NCBI GenBank assembly: GCA_001598975.1
Contig: BBXU01002740.1
Coordinates: 1 to 44,908, forward strand
Length of the DNA: 44,908 nucleotides
Origin: Parachlorella kessleri
Lineage: Eukaryota; Chlorophyta; Trebouxiophyceae; Chlorellales; Chlorellaceae
Direction: 5' to 3'
The stretch's first letter is position 1. Each line of letters opens with the position of its first letter. The notes under the pieces were generated by a model, which was not told where the DNA came from, searched no databases, and worked only from the letters and a program-made list of their open reading frames with translations. Below are positions 22,820 through 34,138 of this stretch, piece after piece. Both the position numbers and the translations under genes were made by a program.

Positions 22820-25800
22820 ATGGCGAGGAGTAGTTGCAGCACAGCAGCGATCCTAGTGGTCTTCCTGGCGTTGACTAACGGCGCCGCAGCACAGTTGGCA
22901 GGTGAGCTTAACATGCAGCGCAGATCTCAGGCAGCCATAAGCCCGGCAATGCCATTCCCTGATGGAAACATCTCGTCATGTGGGCGCTCAGTAGTGGCCA
23001 CAGCCTGTATAGACACCCACCAGTCATGACACCCATCAGTCATGCGGGGATACCAAGGAGCCGCTTTGCTCCTGCAGGCGGCCAGTCAGTCATAAACCTG
23101 CTGCTCGGTGGGTCCCAGTCGCCAAGCCCTGCAGCCTCAACTCCTGCGCCAAGTGCTCCGACTCCCAGTGCAGCGACCTCTCCGGTAGCAGGAGGGGATG
23201 GCAGCACCCCGGCGGCCCCTACGCCAGCAGCTACTGCCCCTACTACACCCTCGAGTAGTGGAGGTCTCACCAACCTTGGCACCCCTGGTTCAGGTGAAGA
23301 GCTTTGACAGGACTGACGTATATTGCACTATGATGGCCATGTTGCACTATTATCAGAAAGCCGGGCATGCAAACTTCCGCAAAGAGAATGTTGAAAGACA
23401 ATGAGTTGCCCAACCCTATCTTCCTACCTCACCTGCAGGACCTTCCACTCCAGTCTCCGCTCCTGCTGGCAGCAATACCGCACCTGGTGCAGACACTGCT
23501 GGCCCCACGCCTTCCGCCACAACTACGGCAGGTGCGCTGCCCTGCGCTGTGGCAGAAGACCAATGTCCTAACATCTGGAGGGCACTAAGGGTCAGGCCCT
23601 TGCTGCTCAGTGTGCCAGCCACCCCACCGCAGATCCAAATGCCCTGCAGCCACTTGCGTGGTTAGGTGCGTCGCTGCTTGCTGAAGTCTCTGCCTTTCTT
23701 ATTCATTGCAGCAGGCAACACCCCAGGAGCCCCGACCCCAGCCTCAACCCCCTCCACCACACCCAGCACAGACAGCCCTGCAGCAGGGACGCCGGCGCCG
23801 GCAGCCACAGCTCCCACAGCGGCTGGCGGCACACCCGCCCCAACCACTGCTGGCAGCGACGGCGCCTCGGGCCCCTCGGTTGGAAGCAGCGCGCCACTTG
23901 GCAGCACCGGCACCGCCCCTCTGGGGGGTACCCCTGCCGCCACCCCTCCGGGTGCCGCTCCCTCCACCACACCCACTGGCAGTCCAACCGGCTCTGAAAC
24001 CGTCGGCAGCCCTGCTGGCGCAGCAAGTCCTCCTGCAATTGGCACTGGCGAGATCCCCTCTGCTGGCCTGGGAGCTGGGACCAGCACGCCTCCCGCCACC
24101 TCCCCAGCTACAAATACTGCTGGGTTTGAGGGCCTACCAGGAGGCGCTACGCCGTCTGGTGTCGGCACCAGCCCCACTGCTGCAGGCAACAACACTGGTG
24201 GCATGGCCCTGGGTCCCGTCTCAGCACCCACTGCCAACGTGGGTACCGGGAACGGCACCGCCAGCGGCAGCAGCCCTACTCTGGGTGGCGTAGTGTTCGC
24301 CCCAGGAGCGCAGAATGGTGGCACGAGCAACTCAACCGTAGGCCCCACACCCTCCGCCATCAACCCCACCCCCACGGGCAATGCCACTGGGGGTCCCCTG
24401 GCTGGAGGGTCTGCTGGGTCAGCCGGGCCGGCGCCGACTGTCCAGCTGACATCCCCGCCCGCCCGCAACCTGCCGCCTGCTCCCCCCGCTGACTGGGCAT
24501 CACTGCCGACGGTGAGCATCAGCCTGAGCAACCATTAGCATGGGGTGACAAGCATGGGTGCCTGTTAGTTTGCAGAATTGGCATGCCATTGTGCCAAACA
24601 CCAGACCCCACGCCGCTTTTGAACGCTGCAGCTCCCTTGCACTTGCTTCAAACAACAGCCGTGCGATGCGACAATTAATGGTTTTGTTGCCCCTGCAGAA
24701 TATCGCCCTGGTGCTGATGATGGAGATCCGCGGCAAGTACATCACACCCTGGACCAGCCCTAAGTCTTACGTGGTCTCCAAGGTGGGGATGCGAAGTGCA
24801 GTTGGAAGTCTGCATGCTGAGTATGAAATGTTTGGAGCAGCTGTTCCTCAGCAGCTGGCTTGCTTTGGGAGTAGTGCAGAGCTTGCATGGGCGCTGCATG
24901 TTTCTTCCCCGCTGATGGACATGGGTTTGAGCTTGGCGCGGGGATGTTTGTTGCCCTGTGCAGGTGCTGCATGACAGGTACCTGATGTCTACCCAGCTCT
25001 CTGACATCTCCATCCAGCTGCTCAACTCCTTCTCGGTACGCTAACAAATACAACCACCACCGACTGCATGAGTCTTGCACTTGAGCGGCTACTTGGTTCA
25101 TGCTGGCCCAACAGCCTTGGCCTATGCTGGCTGTATATACCTTGCGTCCATTGGACCCAGAAGCGGGTGACCTGACAGCTAGGGTTAATGCCCAGGTGTT
25201 TATTTAAGCCACCCTACATCAGCATGTGTACCGCATGTATTCCACAGATCTGCTGACCAGCCCCAGGTCATGTTGGGTGCAGTACTTGTCGTACGATCTG
25301 TCGACCCCGTCCCGCCGCCGCACGTTGCTCAGCATGGGTCGCAGCCTCCTGCAGCAAGAGAAGTCAGGCGTACAGCTCAAGATTGCTGTGCTGACCAACA
25401 CCGCCAGGTGGGCAAGACGGTGAAGGTTTGACGCGTTCAAACGAAGGAGGGAAGCAGTGTTGTTGGGTCCACTTGGTGACACGTATGCAGGCAGTGCTGG
25501 GCACATCCAGACAAGCAGGGGCTATGGATGGCTTTGAGAGCCAGCAAACCCCTGGCTGTGCTGCTTTGCAGGACAAACTCTGAGATTTCCAGCTTGATGG
25601 TTGGCATTGTCAACGGCACCCTCGTCAGCGACATCACGGCAGCAGGTAGGGCAGGCTGCATCAGCAGCTAGTGAGCAGACGTTTGCTGGCTAGTAACCTC
25701 TAAATTCACAAGTCCCAACTCGCAGCTGTGCAAACTGCCAATCACATCCTCACTGCCACCAGGTCGAACGCGGTGTTTGGGAGGTATGAGAGGTCTGACC

Positions 25801-27004
25801 TCGGCAAGCCCTCGTAGTCCAGTCTGGCATTGTTCCCTTACTTGCAATTGTTGTTGTGAGTGCCTGCAAAGGACAACCCGGGCGTCTTGCACAATGACAC
25901 GCAGGTGTGGCTGTTGAGAATGTGACCATGACCGAGCCACCAAAGACGGTCCCTGTTGATGAGGTCAACTCGGTGCCCACTGAGGAGTCCTCTGGCTTCA
26001 AAACCTGGATGGTCGGCGTTATTGTTGTGGGCGTGCTCCTTGTCCTGCCTTTACCAAGTGAGTGCCATACCCTGCCAGATCTCCAGTTCTCTACAGGGTT
26101 CACCATTGGTGCTTGTGCATGAAGCATGTCTAAAACCATGTAGTTGTAACATGCGCCCCCTGCCCCTGGTGCGCATTCTTGGCTTCCTTTTTGGTGCGCA
26201 GTTCATGATGCATGCCTACCCTGCACCTCTGCCCAGCTGAACTGACTGAACTGACGCCCCCCTCTTCTGCTCCTTCTGCAGTCTACTGCCTGGTCAGGGT
26301 GTCCCGAAGGAGGAGGAGGGCGGCCATTGAGCGCCAGCAGGCCGAGGTGGCCGCTGCCCGCGCGCGCGCCCAGTCGCGCATCCTCAAACCAAAGTCCTTC
26401 ACCCTCAGCCATGCCAGCCACAACATCATGGTCCGCTCCGGCCCGGCTTCCATCGCCTCATCACAGGCCTACCGCCTGGGCAGCGCGGTGAGCTGCTCAA
26501 TGCCTTGCGCAGGGTTGCTAGTCTAGCCTGCCTCACCCTTGCAATCACACCAGTCCTGCAACAGCCGCGCACCTGCCTGCGGGAGAATCTCTTGAATAAT
26601 CACTAGGCTGGCACGGAACAGCTCTCGCACTGCCAAACCTAGTAGAGATACCCCTGTACCCTGCACATCAGTACCTGCCGTGTCTTCATTGCTGGTATGG
26701 CTCATATTGGTGTCAATGGGTGGTCGCTTGCTGGGTGCAGCGGAGCCTGCGCAGCCAGGGCAGCCTGGACAACCACAGCGTGCGCAGCGTGCGCTTCCAG
26801 CAGAACCCCTCTTTCTCCCACGACGGCGGCCACAGCTCCCCTGGCCTGCCGCCCTCCTTCACCCTGCCCTCTCCCGAGAGCTTGCGGTCGCAGTACAATC
26901 TCTCCCCCGGCCCCACGGCGGAGTCCAGGGAGGATGCCAGCATAGTAGAGATCTATGCCAGCGGGGAGGAGGGCCGCAGGAGCCGCACCACCTCCCCACG
27001 GTAA
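22820..27004 (+). CDS. Type I membrane protein with Pro/Ser/Thr/Gly-rich ectodomain
   Basis: Eleven exons, all in phase, give 721 residues: 22820-22901, 23078-23293, 23439-23531, 23715-24511, 24699-24782, 24964-25035, 25283-25407, 25572-25645, 25905-26057, 26282-26487, 26741-27004. The start was chosen because it gives a clean signal peptide (MARSSCSTAAILVVFLALTN...). Residues ~28-390 are almost only Pro, Ser, Thr, Ala and Gly, typical of heavily O-glycosylated algal wall or surface proteins. A compact domain follows (~391-545): LVLMMEIRGKYITPW, QLKIAVLTNTART and GIVNGTLVSDITAAGVAVEN. It resembles the SEA-like alpha/beta domain placed before the membrane in many protist surface proteins. One TM span lies at ~549-570 (GVIVVGVLLVLPLP), then RRRRR and a 150-residue Ser-rich cytosolic tail. 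The family is not recognised; topology is confident. Confidence 0.75.
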
Positions 27005-27766
27005 CACCCTTGTGAGGCATGTCATACCGAGATCCTGTGGTACTCAACATCACATGACATGCGCTTTGTTTCCTGGGCATGAACGTGAAAGCCTGACATT
27101 GAGGTGAAGCTGCAGCATAACCGCATCTCCATGCAAACTTGACTTTGTTGCACGACTTGTCCTTGCTGTTGTGGGGAGCTATTGTGGGCTTAGTAATGAG
27201 GGTTGCCTAACTGCTGAGTAGGAGTGGCATGAGCAAACACAAAATGTGTGTGGGTGATGGCTGCAAAGCCTGAGCTTATGCCCCCCACTCTGGTTTTCTT
27301 ACAAATCCCTCTGCACTAGTGTGGAAGACGGTTGTTTTTCTAAGGCACACAGCACCAATCAGCTGTATTAGCATGAATCATTTCGCTTGCATGGGCTGGT
27401 GCATGTGTGTCTTGAACACTACGCTTGTGGTTAGTTGCTCTGTGGTTGCTTGGTTGCCATTGTGGCCAGGCTGCATGCTATTCCTAGCTGGCTGTGCATT
27501 GACAGCCTGCATCTCTGGCAATGTGACACCTCTTGGCTTCTGCTTTGTCCTGTAAGCCCTTGGTCCCATGCACGCAAACCGGCGCTTGGTAGTCGCACGT
27601 TCATGCAAAACTCCAGAACAGGCCAACTGACGAGTTGTCACCAGTTTCTCCCGCCATCCTCAAGGGCCCATTTGAATGCGCTCCACCTCCATATTGCCCA
27701 CTGGTCCTAGTTTCACAGCCCAAAACGAACTGCGAAAGCCTGTTGCCCTGGCCGTTAGTGGGCATC
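27005..27766. other. Intergenic region between two tandem secreted-protein genes
   Basis: No gene recognised in 762 bp. TGTAA at 27551-27555 is the best candidate poly(A) signal for the upstream gene, leaving about 210 bp for the promoter of the expansin-FAS1 gene. The stretch has long T/G-rich segments and no strong open frame. Confidence 0.4.
27551..27555 (+). terminator. Possible TGTAA polyadenylation signal
   Basis: TGTAA motif about 550 nt after the stop of the Pro-rich membrane protein gene. It is consistent with green-algal usage but short enough to occur by chance. Confidence 0.3.
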
Positions 27767-30651
27767 ATGAACTGTTTGTTAGCCCTTCTGGTTGCAGTGC
27801 TTCTAGCCTGCGTGTCTGCAGCGCCCCTCACCGACTGGGTTGATGGGGTCGCCAAGTCTTTCGGAGGAGCTCAGGTCCGCCTCCTCCCTTCCTGCTTGCT
27901 GCTGTTGGCAAAAGCCAGCCGTTGAGCTCGCCTACCAAATGAACTTGTGAAGGCAAGCTGCAGTGTTGTAGTCAAACCAGGTTTTTGCACCCTACTTTGC
28001 AGGATGGCAAGGACCCCAACCAGCCCAGTGGCGGGCTTCTGAGCGGCAGTTGCGGTGGGTGCTATTTAACAACACAATGCGGCACCAGGTTCTGTGCCGC
28101 CCTCCCTTCGGGCCAACTGCTAAGCCAATATTTTCAAGCACTGGCTCTTGCAGGCTATGGTGAGCTCAGCCGCAGGGCATGGCCATACTGGAGCGCTGCT
28201 GCTATTTCGCCAGACAACTTCCTTGCACGCAACGCATCAAGGCTTCCCAAAGGCGGCTGTGGCGCATGCCTGCAGTTGCAGTGCGTGGAGCGGCCGGGCT
28301 ATGAGGTATGTGGGAAGCTGAACAAGAACATGCATGGTTGAGTTACACAACACAGCAAACTTTCAAATTGTGGGAATTAGCACAACATAGTGCATGCACA
28401 CATACCAACGGGAAAGGTAACATGTGACAAACGTTTGCATGTACGCAGGGACGATGCCCCAAAAATACAGGCGCTGCAGTTACTGTTCAGGTTGTGGATA
28501 CCTGCACAGACTGCACTGCAGACAAAATCACCCTTCATTACCTTGCCTTCAATCAAAAGCTGGCCGACCCACAAGCTGGGGAAGTGGCCATCAGGTACCG
28601 CCAGGTATGTGGGAGCGGCTCTCCTGTGAAGGGCTTGGTCACTATGGGTGATCAGGCTGCCTGGCCCTGCCCTTCGGCACGGAGGTTTATGAGTCCTGAC
28701 ACGGTTGTTGAGTTCAAGTCTCACCATTCAGCGCCATTTTGATGCTATGCAGGTAGAATGTGCGCCCGACGGCAACGTTACCTTTGACATTGATCAGTAC
28801 CGTGCTACAGAGGGTGGCTACATCCGACTGGCTGTCGAGCAGCTTGCAGGCAGCGCTGTGGTCCAGTCGGTGGAGCTCCGTAAAAGCCCTGTCGTGGTGG
28901 GTGGCTGATCTCTCGCTTTCATCAGCATATTTCATCAGCATGTGTATGTACAGAAGAGTCGTACTAAAAGAAGCAGACCTTGCACATGCTAAAGGGCGCG
29001 CCTGCCTGAAGAAAGATGTGCTGAAAGCTTGTTATTGTAACCATAAGGGCGCTGTCAGTTTTTGAGACGCACGAACGTCTACTACTACCTTGCTGCAGAT
29101 GGACCGCCTTAGTGTCTCCGGCAGCCAGTGGATCAAGCTTGGCAACACTTATGGCGCGCGGTGGGAAGTCAGCGGGCTTCCCTCGCCTCCATTGGATATG
29201 CGCATCACCGGCGAGAACCCTGCACAGCCACTCATCATCAGGTGAGGCAATGTGGCCTGCACACCCACCCGCGGTCTTTGTCCTCCCAGTTACGGCAGCA
29301 GGACACATGCGCTGCTACCACCTCTGCCTTGCAGCTGAGCTTCGTTTTTCAGCCACAGGGGTGCCTGTTGCCCTGCTGTGGCACGAGTGTTGCGTTGGAT
29401 AACTGCATGCTGGAGACCTGTTGGGTCTCCTGGCCCTGGCATCGCAGGCAAGCGCTCAAGGTGGCGGGTGAAGGGGGCACCTTCACCACTCCAGTCCAGT
29501 TCCCCACTGCTGCCCAGCCTCGGGTCGTCACAGACGGCACCCTCGCAGCCAATGCCAAGCTGCCCTCACCTGCAACCTGCCAAGACACCCTCTGCAGCTA
29601 CCTCCAGCAAGATCCCGACCTGTCCATGCTGAAGAGCTTCATTGACAAAGCAGGCATGTGTGGCTGTGCATCTCTCGCCCGCCGCCTGGGTGCCTGCAAG
29701 CTGAGGCATCAGCAGAGCATACTGGCGGTGCAGTGCTCATGACTGTGCAAACCTTGCTGCAGGTGCTGCAAGTATGCTACAGGACAGCAGGTCCAGCGTC
29801 ACCCTCTTTGCCCCAGTGAACTCTGCATGGGCCCACCTACCGTCCAGCATCAACCTGCAAGACGCGGAGATCCTGCAGCACGTTGTCCTCTTCCTTGTTG
29901 CCGGCGGGCAGATCATCATGCCCGATGCGGTAGGTGCAGTCCGGTTGGGTGTTCCCTGGCGCTGCTGGGCAATGCTGGGTCCACCAAATGCCGGCTCTGT
30001 TGACAACAACGCGCTATGTATTGCAGCGTGGCAGCATGCTATAATAATCTCTCCTTAGAGCAGTGTGACATACCTCCCTCCACCCTTATGCAGTCAGCAA
30101 TGCTGCCGGAGGATGTTGAACGTGGGGGCATCAAGCTAGTAGTCGACACACTCCAAGGCACCTCTCTGACGGCAGTAGGTACACCTACTCAACTCGTGGT
30201 GTCAGATGGGAGCTCCCTCACATCTGATGCCATCGTGGTGGAGGACAATATCATTGTGTGCAACAGGTGAGACCTGTTGCATGGGTTGGTTCACCATAGG
30301 TTGCAGGTGAGCACCTCCAACCCATTGGCCAGAAGTTGCTGGTTGCATTGCCCAAGGGGTGCTTATGCCTATTTTCAGTGCAATTGCGCTGCATGTGGCC
30401 CCTTGCTGCATGTGATGTCTTCAAATTGGTCCTTCGCTGCCTACATTGCCTGCTGCTACCAGATACGGCTTGCAAAGTGTTAGGGGCATCCACGGCTTCC
30501 ACACTGTAGCCTGCTGGTATCTGTGGGGCAACCAACATGCTATGTACTCGACGGATGCCCTGCTGCGCCTGCCCTCCAACCTTCACCACCCCTGTCCTGC
30601 TCATGCAGTGCTGTCAACAAGCTCTCGGAAGTACCTCTGCCATTCCCGTGA
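27767..30651 (+). CDS. Expansin-like protein with C-terminal FAS1 domain
   Basis: Nine exons give 480 residues and close in phase: 27767-27874, 28003-28305, 28449-28604, 28753-28896, 29099-29241, 29448-29653, 29763-29929, 30094-30266, 30609-30651. A signal peptide (MNCLLALLVAVLLACVSA) precedes the expansin double-psi beta-barrel: GGCGACLQLQC, GAAVTVQVVDTCTDC and EVAIRYRQVEC fit the cysteine and YR.V.C pattern. The second expansin domain (CBM63-like, ~226-310) shows WIKLGNTYGARWEV, DMRITGENP and GTFTTPVQF. Residues ~325-480 form a FAS1 domain: LFAPVNSAWAHLPSS, ILQHVVLFLVAGGQI and AIVVEDNIIVCN. Expansins loosen wall polysaccharides without hydrolysis; FAS1 mediates adhesion. The usual HFD motif of plant expansins is not evident (KIT at that place). 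The exon ending at 29653 needs a GC donor to stay in frame. The whole product should be extracellular. Confidence 0.88.
29654..29762 (+). other. GC-AG intron in the expansin-FAS1 gene
   Basis: The exon ends GACAAAGCAG and the intron begins GCATGT. Only this GC donor keeps the frame that continues as GAASMLQDSRSSVTLFAP after the CTGCAG acceptor. The nearest GT (GTGTGG at 29658) gives the wrong phase. Confidence 0.65.
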
Positions 30652-31558
30652 CTTGCGATTGGCTCAGTGCGCCACTGATGCTCTACAGAATGCACCTTGC
30701 GGTTTGTTACTTGTATACGGCGGTCTGTAAGGATGGTTTGGAATTTCTTAGAAGGTTAGCAGCCGTGAACCACTGAACTGCAGTAGTCTGCTTAGCTGAT
30801 ATACTTGCCTCTGGACGTCTTAGTTACTTATTTCATTCCTGCATGTGTGGTGCCATGCTGTTTGTCTGCTGTTATGTACCTGCATGATCTAGTGCAGTAG
30901 AGGTACTTCCGTCGCTGCCCTGCCTATTGGTGTTTTGGGAGGAGATTAGTGCAAGCTACAAATATGGTTTGGTGACCTGAGGCCGAAGTGCGCGGCTGCA
31001 AGGCCAAGGTCATGTTGAACAAAAGGGTAGACCAAATGGCAGAAACGAATGGCACACAGGATGTTCCTGCAGAGGCCTTGAAGGGGTTGCTCCCTTTCAG
31101 GGTTTAATACATGTTCTCCAAAAGATGCTTTTTGAACCCGCCAGGGTGGGAAGCATCCAAAGAGCAGCCCAGGAGCAGCAGCTACGACTTTAAGGTAGCC
31201 GATACTGCAAAGGAGGATAGGTATACTCTTTCTAGTCCACAAAACCAAGTTCCCCGGCTACACGCAAGAGGTAAGCAGCTCAGGCGATTCTAATGCATTT
31301 GGCGAGTCAAAGCCCAATATGTCGACAATACACAAGCACAGCTCACAAAGTAATACAGCCCAAGACCCTTATGGTCAGGCCAGCGCGTACGCAATAAAAG
31401 GTGGCATAAAGTGCATGTATGGTCAATGTCCAGCAAGGTTATCTTCTCACAAACAGTGTGCATACACCTATACTGTAGTACGGTCAAACAACGCAGGGCA
31501 AGCCTTCAGTTTCTTAGTGCAGTCTCCCCAAACCAACCCCGCCTCTCCCATGCAGGCC
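30652..31558. other. Intergenic region, convergent expansin-FAS1 / small TM gene
   Basis: About 900 bp with no recognisable gene or RNA. Composition is AT-richer than the surrounding exons. It should hold the 3' UTRs of the two convergent genes. Confidence 0.5.
30726..30730 (+). terminator. Likely TGTAA polyadenylation signal of expansin-FAS1
   Basis: TGTAA 75 nt past the stop codon, the position and motif expected of a core-chlorophyte poly(A) signal. Confidence 0.4.
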
Positions 31559-31930
31559 TCATGCCGCCTTTGCGGTCTTGGGCATATGGTCTTGGATATA
31601 TGTTGCAAGCTGGCTGAAGGTCTGCACAGGCAAGCAGCAAGGTCCGCTTGCAACATGAGTCCAAGAGCTAGGGTTACTAAATGAGGTACCTGGCACCTCG
31701 CAAGTACTGAGGGCCAGACCGACGAGTTATTCACTACCTCGATGTGTGACGAGAAGTGCCACGTGCTGGACCGGTATGCTTGAAACCAGTAGTGCGTGCA
31801 TGCAACTGCAGGGGAACCCCTAAGAGCAGTCTTAACCTACCTTGCGACCATATTTATTAAAATAATAAGCCGAAGCCACGCCAGCTGCGGCGCAAGCAAC
31901 AGTGGTTGCGACGGCGCTAGTCTTGTTCAT
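31559..31930 (-). CDS. Possible 50-residue single-span membrane protein
   Basis: Two exons on the minus strand, 31930-31841 and 31621-31559, join in phase 0 across a 219-nt intron with a GTAGGT donor and TGTGCAG acceptor. They give a complete 50-residue reading frame from ATG to TGA. The first 23 residues (MNKTSAVATTVACAAAGVAS...) are hydrophobic and small-residue-rich. YYFNKYGRK follows, then a polar amphipathic tail (TFSQLATYIQDHMPKTAKAA). This architecture is common in small accessory subunits of mitochondrial or plastid membrane complexes. I do not recognise the family and give it no function. The reasoning rests on a clean splice, good codon character and a sensible N-terminal TM. An additional internal exon cannot be excluded. 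Confidence 0.5.
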
Positions 31931-32915
31931 GGTGACTAGCCTTGGAACAGCAGTGGGAGGGAAGCGAACAGTAGGGCTCAACGCAATGAGAGAAAAGAAT
32001 TGCGTATACTTGACAGTGGATCTGTATTCGTGGGAGTTCTCTAGGGTTGACCAACAGCCGGCCTGCTGTCAGTGCTGGGCGTCACGTATCCGCCGCGCGC
32101 AAAGAGCAGGGCGCAGGAACCCAGCCGCCACTGATCCAAATCCACGACCGTACTGGCACCCGCGGCCTCTTGTCGTGAGTGGAAGCCTCCATACGACAGC
32201 TTGGGAGTGCAGGGGTCCTTACTAGTATCTCTGATTGGAACCAACACCTTACAAAAGGCATAGGACAGTTTTCACCACCCACCGTACTCTAGTCTAGTCT
32301 CTAGTCTAGTCCACCGTACTCTGTCCTCCAGCTTACCCCAAGCAGCCACACTTTCTCGCTCAAAACAATATCACACTGTTACCCGCTCACATTATCTTCC
32401 ACAACACAAGGAAAAACAACCGGCCCAACTGCCAAAGTGTGCAGGAAGGCATGCTTGTGAAGGAAGGCATGCACTTTCACTTGGTCCCCCGCTAATAAAT
32501 ACATGTCAAGAAGGTCTAAAGCTCAACGGTATGCTGACACCCAGTTTCAAAGAGGTAGGGTTGCCAACAACACAGCACACGAGCCTTCATCCATGCAGCA
32601 CTTGGCATTAGCCAAACAGACTCCTGCCTTCGAACAGTAAGGATCCTGTTGACACATGTGTAGGGTTCAGGCAGGAGTACCGCAGTCCAGTTTAGTGTCA
32701 CCTTGTAGCCCCAGCTGACCCAGAACAAAAATAGGACAACCGCATGCCCCAAACCCACAACCCCCTACCAGAACAGTATGTGAACAACCCAAAGTGTAAT
32801 CAGTACCATTCACGGACACAACCACTGCGTCCCTTCAACAGAAGCTGCCACGGCTCCCCCACCCCTCTGAGAGCCTAACCAATGGGGCTGCCACTGCAAG
32901 CCAGCTGGGTCCCCT
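31931..32915. other. Intergenic region / 3' UTR of the AP2-like gene
   Basis: Nearly 1 kb without a supportable gene. It follows the stop of the minus-strand AP2-like gene and precedes the small TM gene on the same strand. A minus-strand TGTAA at 32253-32249 is a possible poly(A) signal. It contains the short CTAGT repeat listed separately. Confidence 0.45.
32281..32322. repeat. Short direct repeat flanking a CTAGT microsatellite
   Basis: ACCGTACTCT occurs at 32281-32290 and again at 32313-32322. Between them lie tandem AGTCT/CTAGT units (32291-32310). It looks like local slippage in noncoding DNA. Confidence 0.7.
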
Positions 32916-34098
32916 TCATGCCTTGGCACTGCCGCCACTCTGCATGGAGCCATGCATCATCGCCATAGCCATGGGGTTTACCTGCAGCAGCAAGCCGTGC
33001 ATAGCTCAGCCCACTGTACCTGCAAGATCTTAGAGGCGGCCGCCCACCAGAATCACAATGAACATGCACAGGAGAACGCAGAGACTGCCCCAACACCATA
33101 CCACGAGGAAAAGCGAGTACAGTGCAGCTCACGCGGCTCGTGGCAACCCCCAAAGCTATGTCATCAAGGCTTCCACATGCATGGGATACACACTTGTTGC
33201 ATCAGCTGGGCACCCCCACCTGCATCATGGCAGGCATCATGCCGGCAGCTGCTGGGTGGTACATCATCCCCGGGTGCATGGGCATCAGCCCCGTGCCGCC
33301 CCCGGGCAGAAGCACCGGCATTGCCCCGCCCGCCATCCCTGCCGGCATCATGCCTGCCATGGCCCCTGCCGGCATTGCCATCCCAGGCATGCCCATGCCC
33401 CGCAGCATGGCAAAGCCTGCCGGCGTGGACATTGCGCCAGCTGGCATGGTGGGGGGAGGCGTGGCGCCCTTCTCCTCGCCGCCAGTGGCCGGGCCAGGTT
33501 CAGCGCCGGCGTTGCCGGAGGCGGCGGGGCCTGCTGTGCCCGCTGCGCCGCCCGTTTTCCCGCCAGCTGACGTGGCGCCGGAGCTGGAAGGCGCGGGCGC
33601 CGCCATCAGGTGCTGGTGCGCCATCAGCTGCTGTGGGTGGGCCATCATGGGGAAGAAGGGCATGCCTGCCGCCATCATTGGGCGCCCGCCCATCATGCCA
33701 GCATGCATCATGGGCATCGCAAACGGCTGCATGGGGAACCCGCCCAGCTGGACCATCTCTGCAGGGAGACAGGCAAGGGCACTGGGATTGGAAGGCTGGC
33801 TCAGCAGGCAGGCCAAACATGAGCGGGATTGGCGGAGGAGCTTGCAAGTAAGTTGTGGGTGTAAATACTGTAGTTGCTCCACCAGTTTCACAGGTCCACC
33901 TGTTGCTTCACAGTAGCCTGAGACTCAGGCAGGGAGCCTTTCTAGGAAGCACCCTCTTGCCATTGAGCTCAACAGTAGAGGGCAGCATCTCTGCCAAGTG
34001 CAGAGCCACGGTCCCCCACCTTGCATCTCCTTGCGGCCGTGCTTGGAGGGCTTGTGCCGCACAACATGCACCACATGCTGCTGCTGGCCCGCCTGGTG

Positions 34099-34138
<40 letters not shown>

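Noticed and set aside
23662..24531. A 289-codon minus-strand open frame
   Set aside because: Complement of the Pro/Ser/Thr-rich exon of the membrane protein; low complexity makes both strands open.
32952..33916. Long plus-strand open frames opposite the Met/Gly/Pro-rich exon
   Set aside because: The repeat composition keeps all frames open; the minus-strand frame joins in phase to flanking exons and the plus-strand ones do not.
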